Shown here: in pieces, positions 53,904 through 64,000 of the stretch
Layout: the number at the start of each line of letters is the position of its first letter
Numbering within the stretch: the first letter of the stretch is position 1
Assembly: GCF_945952405.1 (NCBI RefSeq)
Contig: NZ_CAMFIA010000007.1
Location: 62,001 to 126,000 of the forward strand
Direction of reading: 5' to 3'
Source: an uncultured Stenotrophomonas sp.
GTDB lineage: Bacteria; Pseudomonadota; Gammaproteobacteria; Xanthomonadales; Xanthomonadaceae
Length of the DNA: 64,000 nt
Made by a program: the position numbers and the translations under genes
The notes under the pieces: model-generated
The model's database searches: none
Told to the model about the DNA's origin: nothing
Seen by the model: only the letters and a program-made list of their open reading frames with translations

Positions 53904-54020
53904 CGAAGAGTCCTTGCAGTGGTTCATCAGAATGAAATCCACTGTGCCGGACAGGGCCGTCCACCATCCGTGAACGTATGGTCCACGGGGTGTGCACGGT
54001 TCAGCGCTGTCGACACGCTG

Positions 54021-54057
54021 CAAAAAGATGGCCCCGGAGCCGGGCTTCGGGGCCATC
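54021..54057 (-). terminator. Intrinsic terminator/attenuator upstream of the OMP gene
   Basis: On the minus strand GATGGCCCCG...CGGGGCCATC forms a 10-bp stem with an inner AGC/GCT pairing, followed by TTTTTG. It lies 118 bases before the outer membrane protein start and no minus-strand gene ends here, so it must end a leader RNA or a small RNA. Confidence 0.75.
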
Positions 54058-54262
54058 GTGGGACCTGCGGGGCGGAGCGTCGACGAGGTTGCTGCAGGCA
54101 GGTCACAGGATCGGACCCGGCCGTGCGGCGAAAGTTCCGCGGCCTGCGACCAAAGTTCAATATTGCGCTGCAGCATCATGCGGACGTCATTGTCCCCCGG
54201 GTGGCACGCAAAAATGTAACCGTTACCGCAACTTGCGGCTTCCCGGGATGAACAGGGAGCGG

Positions 54263-54292
54263 TTGTCTCGCAAATTGTCCCATTGCTATAAT
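54263..54292 (+). promoter_or_regulatory. Promoter of the atp operon
   Basis: TTGTCT (-35, 54263-54268), an 18-base spacer and a perfect TATAAT (-10, 54287-54292) lie 70 bases before the atpI start. It is the only convincing sigma70 promoter for the nine-gene operon. Confidence 0.75.
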
Positions 54293-54362
54293 TTGGCGGC
54301 TCGATGAGGCCCCCCTGCTGTAGCCGCCTCAGCCCTCCACTTGCAACCACGCGGGACGTCCT

Positions 54363-54728
54363 GTGCTGAACTCCGTTGATGCGGGTCGGCGACTGATGCT
54401 GCGCGCCGCGGTCTACCCGCTGGCCGCAGTGGCTGTCCTGGCCCTGGCCTTCCTGCTGGTAGGTCCGAAATATGCCCTCGGCGCGCTGGCGTCCGGTGTG
54501 GCCATTTCGGCCGGTGGCTGGGTTGCAGCGCGGATGGCACTGGGTGGCGGGGCACTGGCCGCAGGATCGGCGATGGCTCGCCTGATCATTGCGATCGTGG
54601 CCAAGTGGGTGGTGGTATTCGGCGTCCTGCTGGTGGGGTTCCTGGTCTTCAAGCTGCCTGCACTGGCGCTGTTGGCCGGTATCGCCGTCGGCTTGATGTT
54701 CCAGGTCCTGGCCATGGCCAGGCGTTGA
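54363..54728 (+). CDS. atpI: ATP synthase subunit I
   Basis: This 121-residue, four-helix membrane protein (AVYPLAAVAVLALAFLLVG, LGALASGVAISAGGWVAAR, IIAIVAKWVVVFGVLLVG, LALLAGIAVGLMFQVLAM) assists assembly of the c-ring of ATP synthase. It starts with GTG and is the first gene of the atp operon. Sequence conservation in AtpI is low, so the call rests on topology and position ahead of atpB. Confidence 0.85.
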   Translation: MLNSVDAGRRLMLRAAVYPLAAVAVLALAFLLVGPKYALGALASGVAISAGGWVAARMALGGGALAAGSAMARLIIAIVAKWVVVFGVLLVGFLVFKLPALALLAGIAVGLMFQVLAMARR

Positions 54729-54759
54729 CAGAATTCAATTAACTGAAGGTTCCGGACAC

Positions 54760-55560
54760 ATGGCGGGCGAGGCTCTAACCCCTACCAGCTACATCCAGCA
54801 TCACCTGCACAACCTGACCGCGCCGGTCGGCAAGGGTGAGGGTATGTTCTGGCATATCCACGTCGATACCTTCCTCACCGCGGTCCTGATGGGCCTGGTG
54901 ATCGTTGTCGCGTTCTGGCTGGGTACCCGCAAGGCCACCGCCGGCGTGCCGGGCAAGTGGCAGGCCTTCGTCGAGATCTGCCTGGAGTTCGTCGACCGCC
55001 AGGCCAAGGACACCTATCACGGCAAGAGCAAGCTGGTCACGCCGATCGCCATCACGATCTTCTTCTGGATCCTGATGATGAACCTGATCAAGATGATCCC
55101 GGCCGACTTCATCGCCAAGCCGCTGGAATGGGCGGGCATCCACTACTGGAAGCCGGTGCCGACCGCCGACGTCAATGCCACCCTGGGCATGGCCATCAGC
55201 GTGTTCTTCCTGATGCTGTTCTTCGCGCTGAAGTCCAAGGGCCTGCTCGGCTTCATCAAGGAATTCCTGACGGCGCCGTTCGGCAAGTGGATGATGCCGT
55301 TCAACCTGATCCTCAACATCGTCGAGTGGCTGAGCAAGCCGATCTCGCTGGCGATGCGACTGTTCGGCAACATGTTCGGCGGCGAAATCGTGTTCCTGCT
55401 GATCTGGGTGCTGGGTGGTGCCGGTTTCTTCGGTGCCATTGCCGGTGGTGCGTTCGGCCTTGGCTGGATGCTGTTCCACCTGCTGGTGATCCCGCTGCAG
55501 GCCTTCATCTTCATGATGCTGTCGATCGTGTACCTGAGCCTGTCGGAAGACGCTCACTGA
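54760..55560 (+). CDS. atpB: ATP synthase F0 subunit a
   Basis: This 266-residue membrane stator subunit forms the proton half-channels. It has five or six helices, and the essential Arg is in SLAMRLFGNMFGGE, with Asn/Gln channel residues following (PLQAFIFMMLSIVYLSLSE). Full length. It is second in the operon, 31 bases after atpI. Confidence 0.97.
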   Translation: MAGEALTPTSYIQHHLHNLTAPVGKGEGMFWHIHVDTFLTAVLMGLVIVVAFWLGTRKATAGVPGKWQAFVEICLEFVDRQAKDTYHGKSKLVTPIAITIFFWILMMNLIKMIPADFIAKPLEWAGIHYWKPVPTADVNATLGMAISVFFLMLFFALKSKGLLGFIKEFLTAPFGKWMMPFNLILNIVEWLSKPISLAMRLFGNMFGGEIVFLLIWVLGGAGFFGAIAGGAFGLGWMLFHLLVIPLQAFIFMMLSIVYLSLSEDAH

Positions 55561-55609
55561 GTTTCAAGCTTCAACGCGTTTCAACCTTCATCCGTTTCAT
55601 CACCCTTAG

Positions 55610-55939
<330 letters not shown>

Positions 55940-56045
55940 TACAGCGGTTTGAGACGACCGGGTGCTGATGCACCCGGTTTCGGATGAAGGCCGGATGCGC
56001 CGCTACGGCGGCGCGTCCACCCCGAAACCAGCGATCGAGCTAACC

Positions 56046-56516
56046 ATGAATATCAATTTCACCCTTCTTGCGCAGGCGCTGGCCTTCGCTGGTCTGATCT
56101 GGATCATCGCGACCAAGATCTGGCCGCCGCTGATGAACGCGATCGAAGAGCGCCAGCAGAAGATTGCTGAAGGCCTCGCTGCTGCCGACCGCAGCCAGAA
56201 AGATCTGGCCCAGGCGCAGGAGAAGGTCAACGAAGCGCTGAAGGAAGCCCGCACCAAGGCCAACGAGATCATCGATCAGGCCCACGCGCGTGCCAACCAG
56301 ATCGTCGATGCTGCCCGTAACGAAGCGATCACCGAAGCCACCCGTCAGAAGGAACTGGCCCAGGCTGAAATCGACGCCGCCGCCAACCGTGCCCGTGAAG
56401 ATCTGCGCAAGCAGGTGTCCGCGCTGGCCGTGACCGGTGCCGAAAAGCTGCTCAAGCGCGAAATCGACGCCAACGCCCACAAGGCGCTGCTCGACGAGCT
56501 GGCCTCGGAGATCTAA
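56046..56516 (+). CDS. atpF: ATP synthase F0 subunit b
   Basis: This 156-residue stator stalk subunit has one N-terminal transmembrane helix ([20 protein letters not shown]) followed by a long charged coiled coil ([20 protein letters not shown] and on). The ATG at 56046 fits the E. coli b subunit exactly. Its stop is 2 bases from atpH. Confidence 0.97.
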   Translation: MNINFTLLAQALAFAGLIWIIATKIWPPLMNAIEERQQKIAEGLAAADRSQKDLAQAQEKVNEALKEARTKANEIIDQAHARANQIVDAARNEAITEATRQKELAQAEIDAAANRAREDLRKQVSALAVTGAEKLLKREIDANAHKALLDELASEI

Positions 56517-56518
56517 GG

Positions 56519-57046
56519 ATGAGCCAGGCCCTCACGCTTGCCCGCCCGTACGCCCGCGCCGCGTTCGCGACCGCGCGCGACGAAGGCGCGTTCGCGCCGT
56601 GGTCGGACGCCCTGGCGTTCTCCGCCCACGTCGCCGCAGATCCGCGCGTGGCGGCCCTGCTCGCCAACCCGGAGCTGGGCCGTGACGACGCCGTCGCCCT
56701 GCTGGCGCCGGTGACCCACGGCGAGACCTACTCGCGCTTCCTGGCCATCCTGGCCGACTCGCATCGTCTGCCGCTGCTGCCGGAGATCTCCGGCATGTTC
56801 GACGCCCTGCGCGCCGAAGCCGAGCATGTGGTCAAGGCCACGGTGACCTCGGCCGCCGAACTGTCGGCCGGTGAACTGGACGCGATCAAGGTCGCGCTGC
56901 GCAAGCGCTTCAACCGCGAGGTCGAAGTGACCACCGCGGTCGATGCCTCGCTGATCGGCGGCGCCGTGATCGACGCCGGCGACGTGGTCATCGATGGTTC
57001 GCTGAAGGGCAAGCTGGCCCGTCTGCAGACCGCGCTCGCTAACTGA
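56519..57046 (+). CDS. atpH: ATP synthase F1 subunit delta
   Basis: This 175-residue subunit joins F1 to the b stalk. It begins MSQALTLARPYARAAFATAR and the C-terminal part reads VDASLIGGAVIDAGDVVIDG, a delta hallmark. Full length, tightly coupled to atpF. Confidence 0.97.
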   Translation: MSQALTLARPYARAAFATARDEGAFAPWSDALAFSAHVAADPRVAALLANPELGRDDAVALLAPVTHGETYSRFLAILADSHRLPLLPEISGMFDALRAEAEHVVKATVTSAAELSAGELDAIKVALRKRFNREVEVTTAVDASLIGGAVIDAGDVVIDGSLKGKLARLQTALAN

Positions 57047-57090
57047 ATTCATTTAACGTCCGGCCCCGCTGCCGGCACTAGGACTTGACG

Positions 57091-58638
57091 ATGGCAACCA
57101 CGCTCAACCCCTCCGAAATCAGCGAACTGATCAAGAACCGCATCGAGAAGGTCAAGCTGGCCGCGGAATCGCGCAACGAAGGCACCGTGACCAGCGTGTC
57201 CGACGGCATCGTGCGCATCTTCGGTCTGGCCGACGTGATGCAGGGCGAAATGATCGAACTGCCGAACAACACCTTCGCCCTGGCCCTGAACCTGGAGCGC
57301 GACTCGGTCGGCGCCGTGGTCCTGGGTGACTACGAGCACCTGCGCGAAGGCGACGTCGCCAAGACCACCGGCCGCATCCTGGAAGTGCCGGTCGGTCCGG
57401 AACTGCTGGGCCGCGTTGTCAACGCGCTGGGCGAGCCGATCGACGGCAAGGGCCCGCTGGGCACCGACCTGACCGCTCCGGTGGAGCGCGTTGCTCCGGG
57501 CGTGATCTGGCGCAAGTCGGTCGACCAGCCGGTGCAGACCGGTTACAAGTCGGTCGACTCGATGATCCCGATCGGCCGTGGCCAGCGCGAGCTGATCATC
57601 GGTGACCGCCAGACCGGCAAGACCGCGATGGCGATCGATGCGGTGATCAACCAGAAGGGCACCGGCATCAAGTGCGTGTACGTTGCGATCGGCCAGAAGG
57701 CTTCGACCATCGCCAACATCGTGCGCAAGCTGGAAGAGAACGGCGCGCTGGCCCACACCATCGTGGTTGCCGCGACCGCTTCCGAATCGGCTGCCATGCA
57801 GTACATCAGCGCCTACTCGGGCTGCACCATGGGTGAGTACTTCATGGACCGCGGCGAAGACGCGCTGATCGTGTACGACGATCTGTCCAAGCAGGCCGTT
57901 GCCTACCGCCAGATCTCGCTGCTGCTGAAGCGCCCGCCGGGCCGTGAAGCCTACCCGGGTGACGTGTTCTACCTGCACTCGCGCCTGCTGGAACGCGCTG
58001 CCCGCGTGTCCGAGGAATACGTCGAGAAGTTCACCGAAGGCAAGGTCACCGGCAAGACCGGTTCGCTGACCGCGCTGCCGATCATCGAAACCCAGGCCGG
58101 CGACGTGTCCGCCTTCGTTCCGACCAACGTGATCTCGATCACCGACGGCCAGATCTTCCTGGAAACCGACCTGTTCAACGCCGGCATCCGCCCGGCCGTG
58201 AACGCCGGTATCTCGGTGTCGCGCGTCGGTGGCTCGGCCCAGACCAAGATCATCAAGAAGCTGTCGGGCGGCATCCGCATCTCGCTGGCCCAGTACCGCG
58301 AGCTGGCTGCGTTCGCGCAGTTCGCCTCGGACCTGGACGAAGCGACCCGCAAGCAGCTGGAGCGTGGCCAGCGCGTCACCGAGCTGATGAAGCAGAAGCA
58401 GTACGCGCCGATGTCGATCGCCAACCAGGCGCTGTCGATCTACGCCGTCAACGAGGGTTACCTCGACGACGTGCCGGTCAACAAGCTGCTGGCGTTCGAA
58501 GAAGGCCTGCATGCCCACTTCGCCAACACCCAGGGCGAGCTGATCAGCAAGGTCAACGCCACCGGCGGCTGGGACAACGACATCGAAGGTGCCTTCAAGA
58601 AGGGCATCGCCGAGTTCAAGACCACCGGCAGCTGGTAA
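57091..58638 (+). CDS. atpA: ATP synthase F1 subunit alpha
   Basis: This 515-residue regulatory alpha subunit of F1 starts [15 protein letters not shown] and has the P-loop GDRQTGKT (residues 171-178). The signature [17 protein letters not shown] follows. The ATG at 57091 is preferred over a TTG two codons earlier. The next gene atpG is separated by an unusual 96-base repeat-bearing spacer. Confidence 0.98.
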   Translation: MATTLNPSEISELIKNRIEKVKLAAESRNEGTVTSVSDGIVRIFGLADVMQGEMIELPNNTFALALNLERDSVGAVVLGDYEHLREGDVAKTTGRILEVPVGPELLGRVVNALGEPIDGKGPLGTDLTAPVERVAPGVIWRKSVDQPVQTGYKSVDSMIPIGRGQRELIIGDRQTGKTAMAIDAVINQKGTGIKCVYVAIGQKASTIANIVRKLEENGALAHTIVVAATASESAAMQYISAYSGCTMGEYFMDRGEDALIVYDDLSKQAVAYRQISLLLKRPPGREAYPGDVFYLHSRLLERAARVSEEYVEKFTEGKVTGKTGSLTALPIIETQAGDVSAFVPTNVISITDGQIFLETDLFNAGIRPAVNAGISVSRVGGSAQTKIIKKLSGGIRISLAQYRELAAFAQFASDLDEATRKQLERGQRVTELMKQKQYAPMSIANQALSIYAVNEGYLDDVPVNKLLAFEEGLHAHFANTQGELISKVNATGGWDNDIEGAFKKGIAEFKTTGSW

Positions 58639-58642
58639 TCGC

Positions 58643-58676
58643 GGTCCTGTAGAGCGGAGCCCTGCTCCGCTGGACC
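58643..58676 (+). repeat. SMAG-type palindrome inside the atp operon
   Basis: GTAG head followed by AGCGGAGC-CCT-GCTCCGCT, flanked by GGTCC/GGACC, starting 5 bases after the atpA stop. It adds a stable hairpin to the mRNA between atpA and atpG. Confidence 0.8.
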
Positions 58677-58698
58677 AGATGATCAAACGGTTGAACAA

Positions 58699-58718
58699 CG
58701 CGGGGCACCAGCCCCGCG
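58699..58718 (+). repeat. Second hairpin in the atpA-atpG spacer
   Basis: CGCGGGGC-ACCA-GCCCCGCG forms a perfect 8-bp stem 16 bases before the atpG start and could influence atpG translation or mRNA stability. Confidence 0.7.
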
Positions 58719-58734
58719 CCACGGGAAACAAGAG

Positions 58735-61043
<2,309 letters not shown>

Positions 61044-61156
61044 TCCGGGACGGGCGGGAGCGATCCTGCCCGACCTGACGCCGGCGCCGGGCACCTGCCC
61101 GCGCCGGTGGACTCCCACGGTGGCATTGCGCCGCCGCGAACAGCGAAGAGATTTGC

Positions 61157-61579
61157 ATGAGCACGATCCGTTGCGACATCGTCAGCGCCGAGCAGGAAAT
61201 CTTCCGTGGCGAAGCGACCCTGGTCGTGGCCACCGGTGAGCTGGGCGAACTGGGCATCGCGCCCAAGCACGCGCCGCTGATCACCCGCCTGAAGCCGGGC
61301 AAGGTGGTGGTGACCACGCCGAACGGCGAGCAGCTGGATTTCGCCATTTCCGGCGGCATCCTGGAAGTGCAGCCGCAGGTGGTGACCGTGCTGGCCGACA
61401 CCGCGATCCGCGCGCAGGACATCGACGAAGCCTCGGTCCGCAAGGCCAAGGAAGAAGCCGAGCGCATCCTGGCCAACCGCGGTGAAGCGATGGAAGTGGC
61501 TGAAGCCCAGCAGAAGCTGGCCGAAGCCGTCGTCCAGCTGCAGGCGCTGGAGCGCCTGCGCAAGACCCTCAAGCACTGA
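61157..61579 (+). CDS. atpC: ATP synthase F1 subunit epsilon
   Basis: This 140-residue subunit has an N-terminal beta sandwich ([37 protein letters not shown]) and two C-terminal helices ([20 protein letters not shown] and on) that regulate rotation. It is the last gene of the operon; a strong terminator follows 22 bases after its stop. Confidence 0.97.
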   Translation: MSTIRCDIVSAEQEIFRGEATLVVATGELGELGIAPKHAPLITRLKPGKVVVTTPNGEQLDFAISGGILEVQPQVVTVLADTAIRAQDIDEASVRKAKEEAERILANRGEAMEVAEAQQKLAEAVVQLQALERLRKTLKH

Positions 61580-61600
61580 GGTCCACGCGATACCCACGAG

Positions 61601-61629
61601 AACGCCGGCCCTGTGCCGGCGTTTTTGTT
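61601..61629 (+). terminator. Terminator of the atp operon
   Basis: AACGCCGGC and GCCGGCGTT form a 9-bp stem with a 5-base loop, followed by TTTGTTT. Confidence 0.9.
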
Positions 61630-61651
61630 TGCGCGCGGTCCTGGCGCCGCC

Positions 61652-62035
61652 TCAGCGGTACACCACGTAGCGCATCAGCAGGAACGACACGCAGGCCAGC
61701 CCGGCTTCCACCAGCGGCTTGGCCAGCCAGGTGTACTGCAGGCCCAGCGCATGGTCGACCAGGCTCACCAGCAGCGTGCTCGCGGCGGTCATCAGCAGCC
61801 ACAGCCCCAGGAAGCGTGCGAAGCGCTTCCAGCCCAGCTTGTGGGTGCCGGCCTCGGCGAAGGTGTAGCGGCCGTTGAGCCAGAAACCCAGCAGCATGCC
61901 GGCCAGGCGCCCGCTGACGTTGGCCGGCGCCACCGGCATTCCCAACGCGGTGGCGGCCACGAACACCAGCCAGTCGACCAGCAGCTGCACGAGCCCGATG
62001 ACGAGATAGGCGCTTCCCTGGCGGACGAGGCTCAT
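61652..62035 (-). CDS. GtrA-like inner membrane protein
   Basis: This 127-residue protein has four transmembrane helices (YLVIGLVQLLVDWLVFVA, SGRLAGMLLGFWLNGRYTF, FLGLWLLMTAASTLLVSLV, LVEAGLACVSFLLMRYVVY). The LNGRYTF motif after helix 2 is typical of GtrA/DPMS-TM proteins that flip or help use polyprenyl-linked sugars. It is convergent with the atp operon and divergent from glmU. The partner glycosyltransferase is not visible nearby. Confidence 0.85.
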   Translation of the reverse strand: MSLVRQGSAYLVIGLVQLLVDWLVFVAATALGMPVAPANVSGRLAGMLLGFWLNGRYTFAEAGTHKLGWKRFARFLGLWLLMTAASTLLVSLVDHALGLQYTWLAKPLVEAGLACVSFLLMRYVVYR

Positions 62036-62118
62036 GGGCAGGGTGAAGGAAGAGGGATGCCCATGTTAACGGCCTACGCTCTAGAATCATCGGTAACGAA
62101 CCACGGACTGCCGTTGCC

Positions 62119-63486
62119 ATGACCCAACCCCTGCACGTCATCATCCTCGCCGCTGGCGCCGGCAAGCGCATGAAGTCGGTGCTGCCGAAAGTGCTGCAGC
62201 CGATCGCCGGCCAGCCGATGCTGGCGCACGTGATCGATGCCGCGCGCGAACTGGCGCCGGCGGCGATCCATGTGGTCTACGGTCATGGTGGCGAAGCGGT
62301 GCGGCAGTACTTTGCCGGCCAGCCCGATCTGCAGTGGGCTGAACAGGCGCAGCAGCTCGGCACCGGCCATGCGGTGGCCCAGGCGATGCCGCAGGTTCCC
62401 GATGCCGCGCAGGTGCTGGTGCTGTACGGCGATGTGCCGCTGATCCGCGCGCAGACGCTGCGCGACCTGCTGGCGCAGCCGGGGCGGCTGGCCGTGCTGG
62501 TGGCCGATGTCGAGGACCCGAGCGGGTACGGGCGCGTGCTGCGCGACGCCGAAGGCAAGGTCGGCGCGATCGTCGAGCAGAAGGACGCCGCTGACGACCA
62601 GCTGCGCGTGCGCACCATCAATACCGGCATCATCGCGGCCGAATCGACCGCGCTGCGGCGCTGGCTGTCGCAGCTGTCCAACAGCAATGCGCAGGGCGAG
62701 TATTACCTGACCGATGTCTTCGCCTTCGCCGCCGGCGAATACACGCCGGCCGAGATGGCACTGGTGGCCGACGCGCAGGAAGCCGAGGGTGCAAACGACC
62801 CCTGGCAGCTGTCGCAGCTGGAACGTGCCTGGCAGCGCCGCGCGGTGCGCGCGCTGTGCGCACAGGGTGCGCGCGTGCGTGATCCGGCGCGGCTGGACAT
62901 CCGTGGCAGCGTCACCGTGGGCAGCGATGTGCTGATCGATGTCGATGTCGTTCTTGAGGGCACCATCGTGCTTGGTGACGGCGTGACCGTGGGCCCGTTC
63001 AACCGCCTGAAGGATGTCACGCTCGGCCCGGGCACCGAAGTGCGTGCGCACTGCGACCTGGAAGGCGTGGTCACCGAGGGCGCAGCGCAGGTCGGGCCGT
63101 TCGCACGGCTGCGTCCCGGCACGGTGCTGGCCGACGGCGTGCACGTCGGCAACTTCGTCGAGACCAAGAAGGTCACCCTCGGCGTCGGCAGCAAGGCCAA
63201 CCACCTGACCTACCTGGGCGACGCGGTGATCGGCAGCCGGGTCAACGTTGGCGCCGGCACCATCACCTGCAACTACGATGGCGTGAACAAGTCGACCACC
63301 ACCATCGGAGACAACGCCTTCATCGGCTCCAACAGTTCGCTGGTGGCGCCGGTGAGCATCGGCGAAGGCGCGACCATTGCCGCCGGCTCGGTCATCACCC
63401 GCAACGCGCCGGACGGCAAGCTGACACTCGCACGCGCACGACAGGAAACCATCGATGGCTGGAAGCGCCCGGTCAAGAAATCCTGA
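62119..63486 (+). CDS. glmU: Bifunctional GlmU (UDP-GlcNAc pyrophosphorylase / GlcN-1-P acetyltransferase)
   Basis: This 455-residue cytosolic enzyme performs the last two steps to UDP-GlcNAc for peptidoglycan and LPS. The N-terminal uridyltransferase domain shows [20 protein letters not shown] and [10 protein letters not shown]. The C-terminal left-handed beta-helix acetyltransferase shows [20 protein letters not shown] and [14 protein letters not shown] with the catalytic His in KANHL. Full length, in the common position after the atp operon. Confidence 0.97.
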   Translation: MTQPLHVIILAAGAGKRMKSVLPKVLQPIAGQPMLAHVIDAARELAPAAIHVVYGHGGEAVRQYFAGQPDLQWAEQAQQLGTGHAVAQAMPQVPDAAQVLVLYGDVPLIRAQTLRDLLAQPGRLAVLVADVEDPSGYGRVLRDAEGKVGAIVEQKDAADDQLRVRTINTGIIAAESTALRRWLSQLSNSNAQGEYYLTDVFAFAAGEYTPAEMALVADAQEAEGANDPWQLSQLERAWQRRAVRALCAQGARVRDPARLDIRGSVTVGSDVLIDVDVVLEGTIVLGDGVTVGPFNRLKDVTLGPGTEVRAHCDLEGVVTEGAAQVGPFARLRPGTVLADGVHVGNFVETKKVTLGVGSKANHLTYLGDAVIGSRVNVGAGTITCNYDGVNKSTTTIGDNAFIGSNSSLVAPVSIGEGATIAAGSVITRNAPDGKLTLARARQETIDGWKRPVKKS

Positions 63487-63988
63487 GCCGCGCCTCGCGC
63501 GCGCCGACGAGCTCGGTGTGCTGCCGGCGATCGAACAGCGCGCCGGCGAACTGCTGAAGGGACATGAGGCCTATCCGGTGTTTGCCGGCCATGGCCTGGA
63601 CCTGCCGACGCTGCAGGCTGGCCTGCAGCGCGGGCAGCTGTGGGTGGTGGATGCCGCCGCGGGCGGCATTGCCGGTTACCTGCTGGGTGGCACCCTGGGC
63701 GAGGAGTTCCATGTGCAGCAGATGGACGTGGACCCGATGCATGCAAGGCGTGGCCATGGCCGTACCCTGCTGCGCCACGCCCTGGCACAGGCGCGCGGCG
63801 CGGGTTACCGCTCGGCGGTACTGACCACTTTGTCCGACGTGCCGTGGAATGCGCCCTTCTACGCCAGCGAAGGCTTCGTCGGCGTGCCGCAGGCGCAATG
63901 GGAAGCGGGGGTGCAGGCGGTGATGGCCGAGGAGGCCGCGCTGGGGTTTCCGATGCAGCTGCGGGTGGCGATGCGGCGGAGGCTGTAG
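63455..63988 (+). CDS. GNAT family N-acetyltransferase
   Basis: This 177-residue protein has the acetyl-CoA-binding segment [20 protein letters not shown] (a Q/RxxGxG/A-like motif) and a C-terminal [18 protein letters not shown]. It starts inside the last 32 bases of glmU in another frame, which indicates translational coupling. The substrate is unknown. Confidence 0.8.
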   Translation: MAGSARSRNPEPRLARADELGVLPAIEQRAGELLKGHEAYPVFAGHGLDLPTLQAGLQRGQLWVVDAAAGGIAGYLLGGTLGEEFHVQQMDVDPMHARRGHGRTLLRHALAQARGAGYRSAVLTTLSDVPWNAPFYASEGFVGVPQAQWEAGVQAVMAEEAALGFPMQLRVAMRRRL

Positions 63989-64000
63989 CCCGCCGCTGGC

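Larger units (their letters stand above)
53904..54362. other. 459-bp gap: OMP leader, minus-strand terminator, atp promoter
   Basis: No coding frame is supported. It contains the minus-strand terminator (54021-54057), two adjacent dyads GTAACCGTTAC and CCGCAACTTGCGG (54216-54238), and the atp operon promoter (54263-54292). ATTGTCCC occurs at 54189 and 54274. Confidence 0.7.

Overview
The window is high-GC chromosomal DNA from a gammaproteobacterium of the Xanthomonadaceae, most likely the Stenotrophomonas maltophilia complex. I infer this from protein style and from gene order (aceF-lpdA, the full atp operon followed by glmU, algZ-algR-hemC). Abundant GTAG-headed palindromic repeats of the type known as SMAG in S. 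maltophilia agree with it. I see no tRNA, rRNA, CRISPR array, insertion sequence or integrase.

Region 1 (1-3494) is the right end of a siphovirus-like prophage. It holds the 3' part of a long tail-tip protein, two small tail proteins with related N-termini, and two short orphan genes. Region 2 (3.5-8.5 kb) is a run of small housekeeping and stress genes: DoxX, an H-NS-like protein, a CPYC membrane protein, a glutathione transferase, a divergent AraC/EamA pair and an AbiEi-like winged-helix protein. Region 3 (8.7-21 kb) is envelope-oriented: a large TonB-dependent receptor, an operon joining a DHA2 efflux pump, a small exported protein and an FtsI-like transpeptidase under a divergent LysR gene, then a subtilisin-type autotransporter.

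Region 4 (21-29 kb) holds several local regulator/target pairs: TetR with a DHA2 pump, a CerR-type TetR with an M24-fold protein, and MarR with an S41 peptidase. Clear inverted repeats lie in two of the intergenic gaps, and the CerR-type gene carries an in-frame amber codon. Region 5 (29-41 kb) contains a chemoreceptor, a ferric-siderophore-type TonB receptor, the OPG glucosyltransferase gene mdoH, a carboxylesterase, the AlgZ/AlgR-type two-component system and hemC. A 564-bp gap full of long inverted repeats separates algR from hemC.

Region 6 (41-49 kb) has a DUF481 outer membrane protein, a lipoprotein, a WYL regulator, a MetQ lipoprotein, glpK/glpD, ompW and a DNA glycosylase. GTAG palindromes sit in most of the gaps. 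Region 7 (49-64 kb) is core energy metabolism: pyruvate dehydrogenase E2 and a lipoyl-fused E3, an outer membrane protein preceded by an unexplained minus-strand terminator, the nine-gene atpIBEFHAGDC operon with a recognisable promoter, a GtrA-like protein, glmU and a GNAT acetyltransferase.

The items most worth a second look are the minus-strand terminator/attenuator at 54.0 kb, the amber-interrupted TetR gene, the pump-transpeptidase operon, the GTAG repeats that sit inside operons (glpD-glpK, atpA-atpG), and the orphan AbiEi-like protein.
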